Below, piece by piece: positions 63,908 through 64,000 of a DNA stretch of 64,000 nucleotides. The translations under genes and the position numbers were made by a program. Origin of the DNA: Paraplanobispora siamensis (GTDB taxonomy: Bacteria; Actinomycetota; Actinomycetes; Streptosporangiales; Streptosporangiaceae); the NCBI RefSeq assembly GCF_016863175.1, contig NZ_BOOJ01000014.1, forward strand, positions 164,481-228,480, given 5' to 3'. Position 1 is the first letter of the stretch. Every line of letters starts with the position of its first letter. The notes below the pieces were generated by a model, which was given only the letters and a program-made list of their open reading frames with translations, made no database searches and had not been told where the DNA came from.

Positions 63908-64000
63908 CTATCTGGACGGATTCCGGAACAGGTCGAGGATGCCTTCGATGATGTCGGGGCCGTGCTGGATGCCGATGTTCAGCAGGGTGCCGACCAGGTC
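63908..64000 (-). CDS. Partial gene, C-terminus only, probably the same operon
   Basis: Only the last 30 codons are in the window: DLVGTLLNIGIQHGPDIIEGILDLFRNPSR, then TAG. Its stop is 88 bp upstream of the next gene's start on the same strand. The amphipathic Gly/Ile/Asp-rich tail resembles no family I can name. No start is seen, so size and function are unknown. Confidence 0.45.
   Translation of the reverse strand, partial: DLVGTLLNIGIQHGPDIIEGILDLFRNPSR

Overview
The window is high-GC DNA with actinobacterial features: GTG starts, dense ATGA/GTGA gene overlaps, a SigE-family ECF sigma factor, a second complex I operon beside 2-oxoacid:ferredoxin oxidoreductase genes, and a YajQ protein next to tRNA-Tyr. 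The gene content and neighbourhood suggest a filamentous actinomycete, possibly of the Streptosporangiales. That placement is inference; no marker gene here proves the genus.

Layout. (1) 1-913: the 3' end of a GntR/FadR regulator and a small unknown gene. (2) 1182-28647, perhaps to 29113: a large surface-polysaccharide locus. It holds a priming phosphoglycosyltransferase, the dTDP-rhamnose genes rmlA-B-D (forward) and rmlC (convergent), and a sugar-modification cassette (methyltransferase, cytidylyltransferase-like enzyme, PIG-L deacetylase, epimerase, DUF4910 protein, and a Cys-rich tandemly duplicated protein). It also holds a Wzx-type flippase, two Wzz/YveK-like proteins, an O-antigen polymerase/ligase-like protein, several glycosyltransferases, a leftward operon (nucleotide-sugar dehydrogenase, GT4, GT2, RmlC-like, beta-helix lipoprotein), a rhamnosyltransferase-like GT2, a 2OG-Fe(II) oxygenase-like protein, an acyltransferase and an epimerase. 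This is a complete Wzx/Wzy-type set for making, exporting and decorating a rhamnose-containing polymer.

(3) 29180-48135: energy metabolism. korB/korA (2-oxoacid:ferredoxin oxidoreductase) point left. A polysaccharide deacetylase and a GSA-like aminotransferase follow. Then comes a complex I operon of nuoA-B-C-H-I-J-K-L-M-N with no nuoD, E, F or G, interrupted between nuoH and nuoI by a divergent membrane Ser/Thr kinase. NuoI, NuoK, NuoM and NuoN carry long low-complexity, partly tandem-repeated insertions or tails, and the nuoL-nuoM spacer is a 21-bp repeat array. (4) 48364-54510: htpX, an ECF sigma factor overlapping a membrane propeller-like gene, a PPOX flavoprotein, a second secreted propeller-like protein, a secreted zinc protease and YajQ.

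(5) 54821-61268: tRNA-Tyr with a strong terminator, then an accessory stretch of two histidine kinases, a STAS protein, small unknown or frameshifted genes, an IS630 transposase remnant and a truncated DUF6461-like gene. It is closed by a second, nearly identical copy of the tRNA-Tyr terminator. (6) 61298-64000: a leftward operon with a signal-less subtilase, a stand-alone protein resembling that subtilase's own N-terminal prodomain, a small helical protein and a gene running off the window. This is the least familiar gene set here.

Short tandem repeats (15-28 bp) recur in many spacers and a few coding regions of this window.
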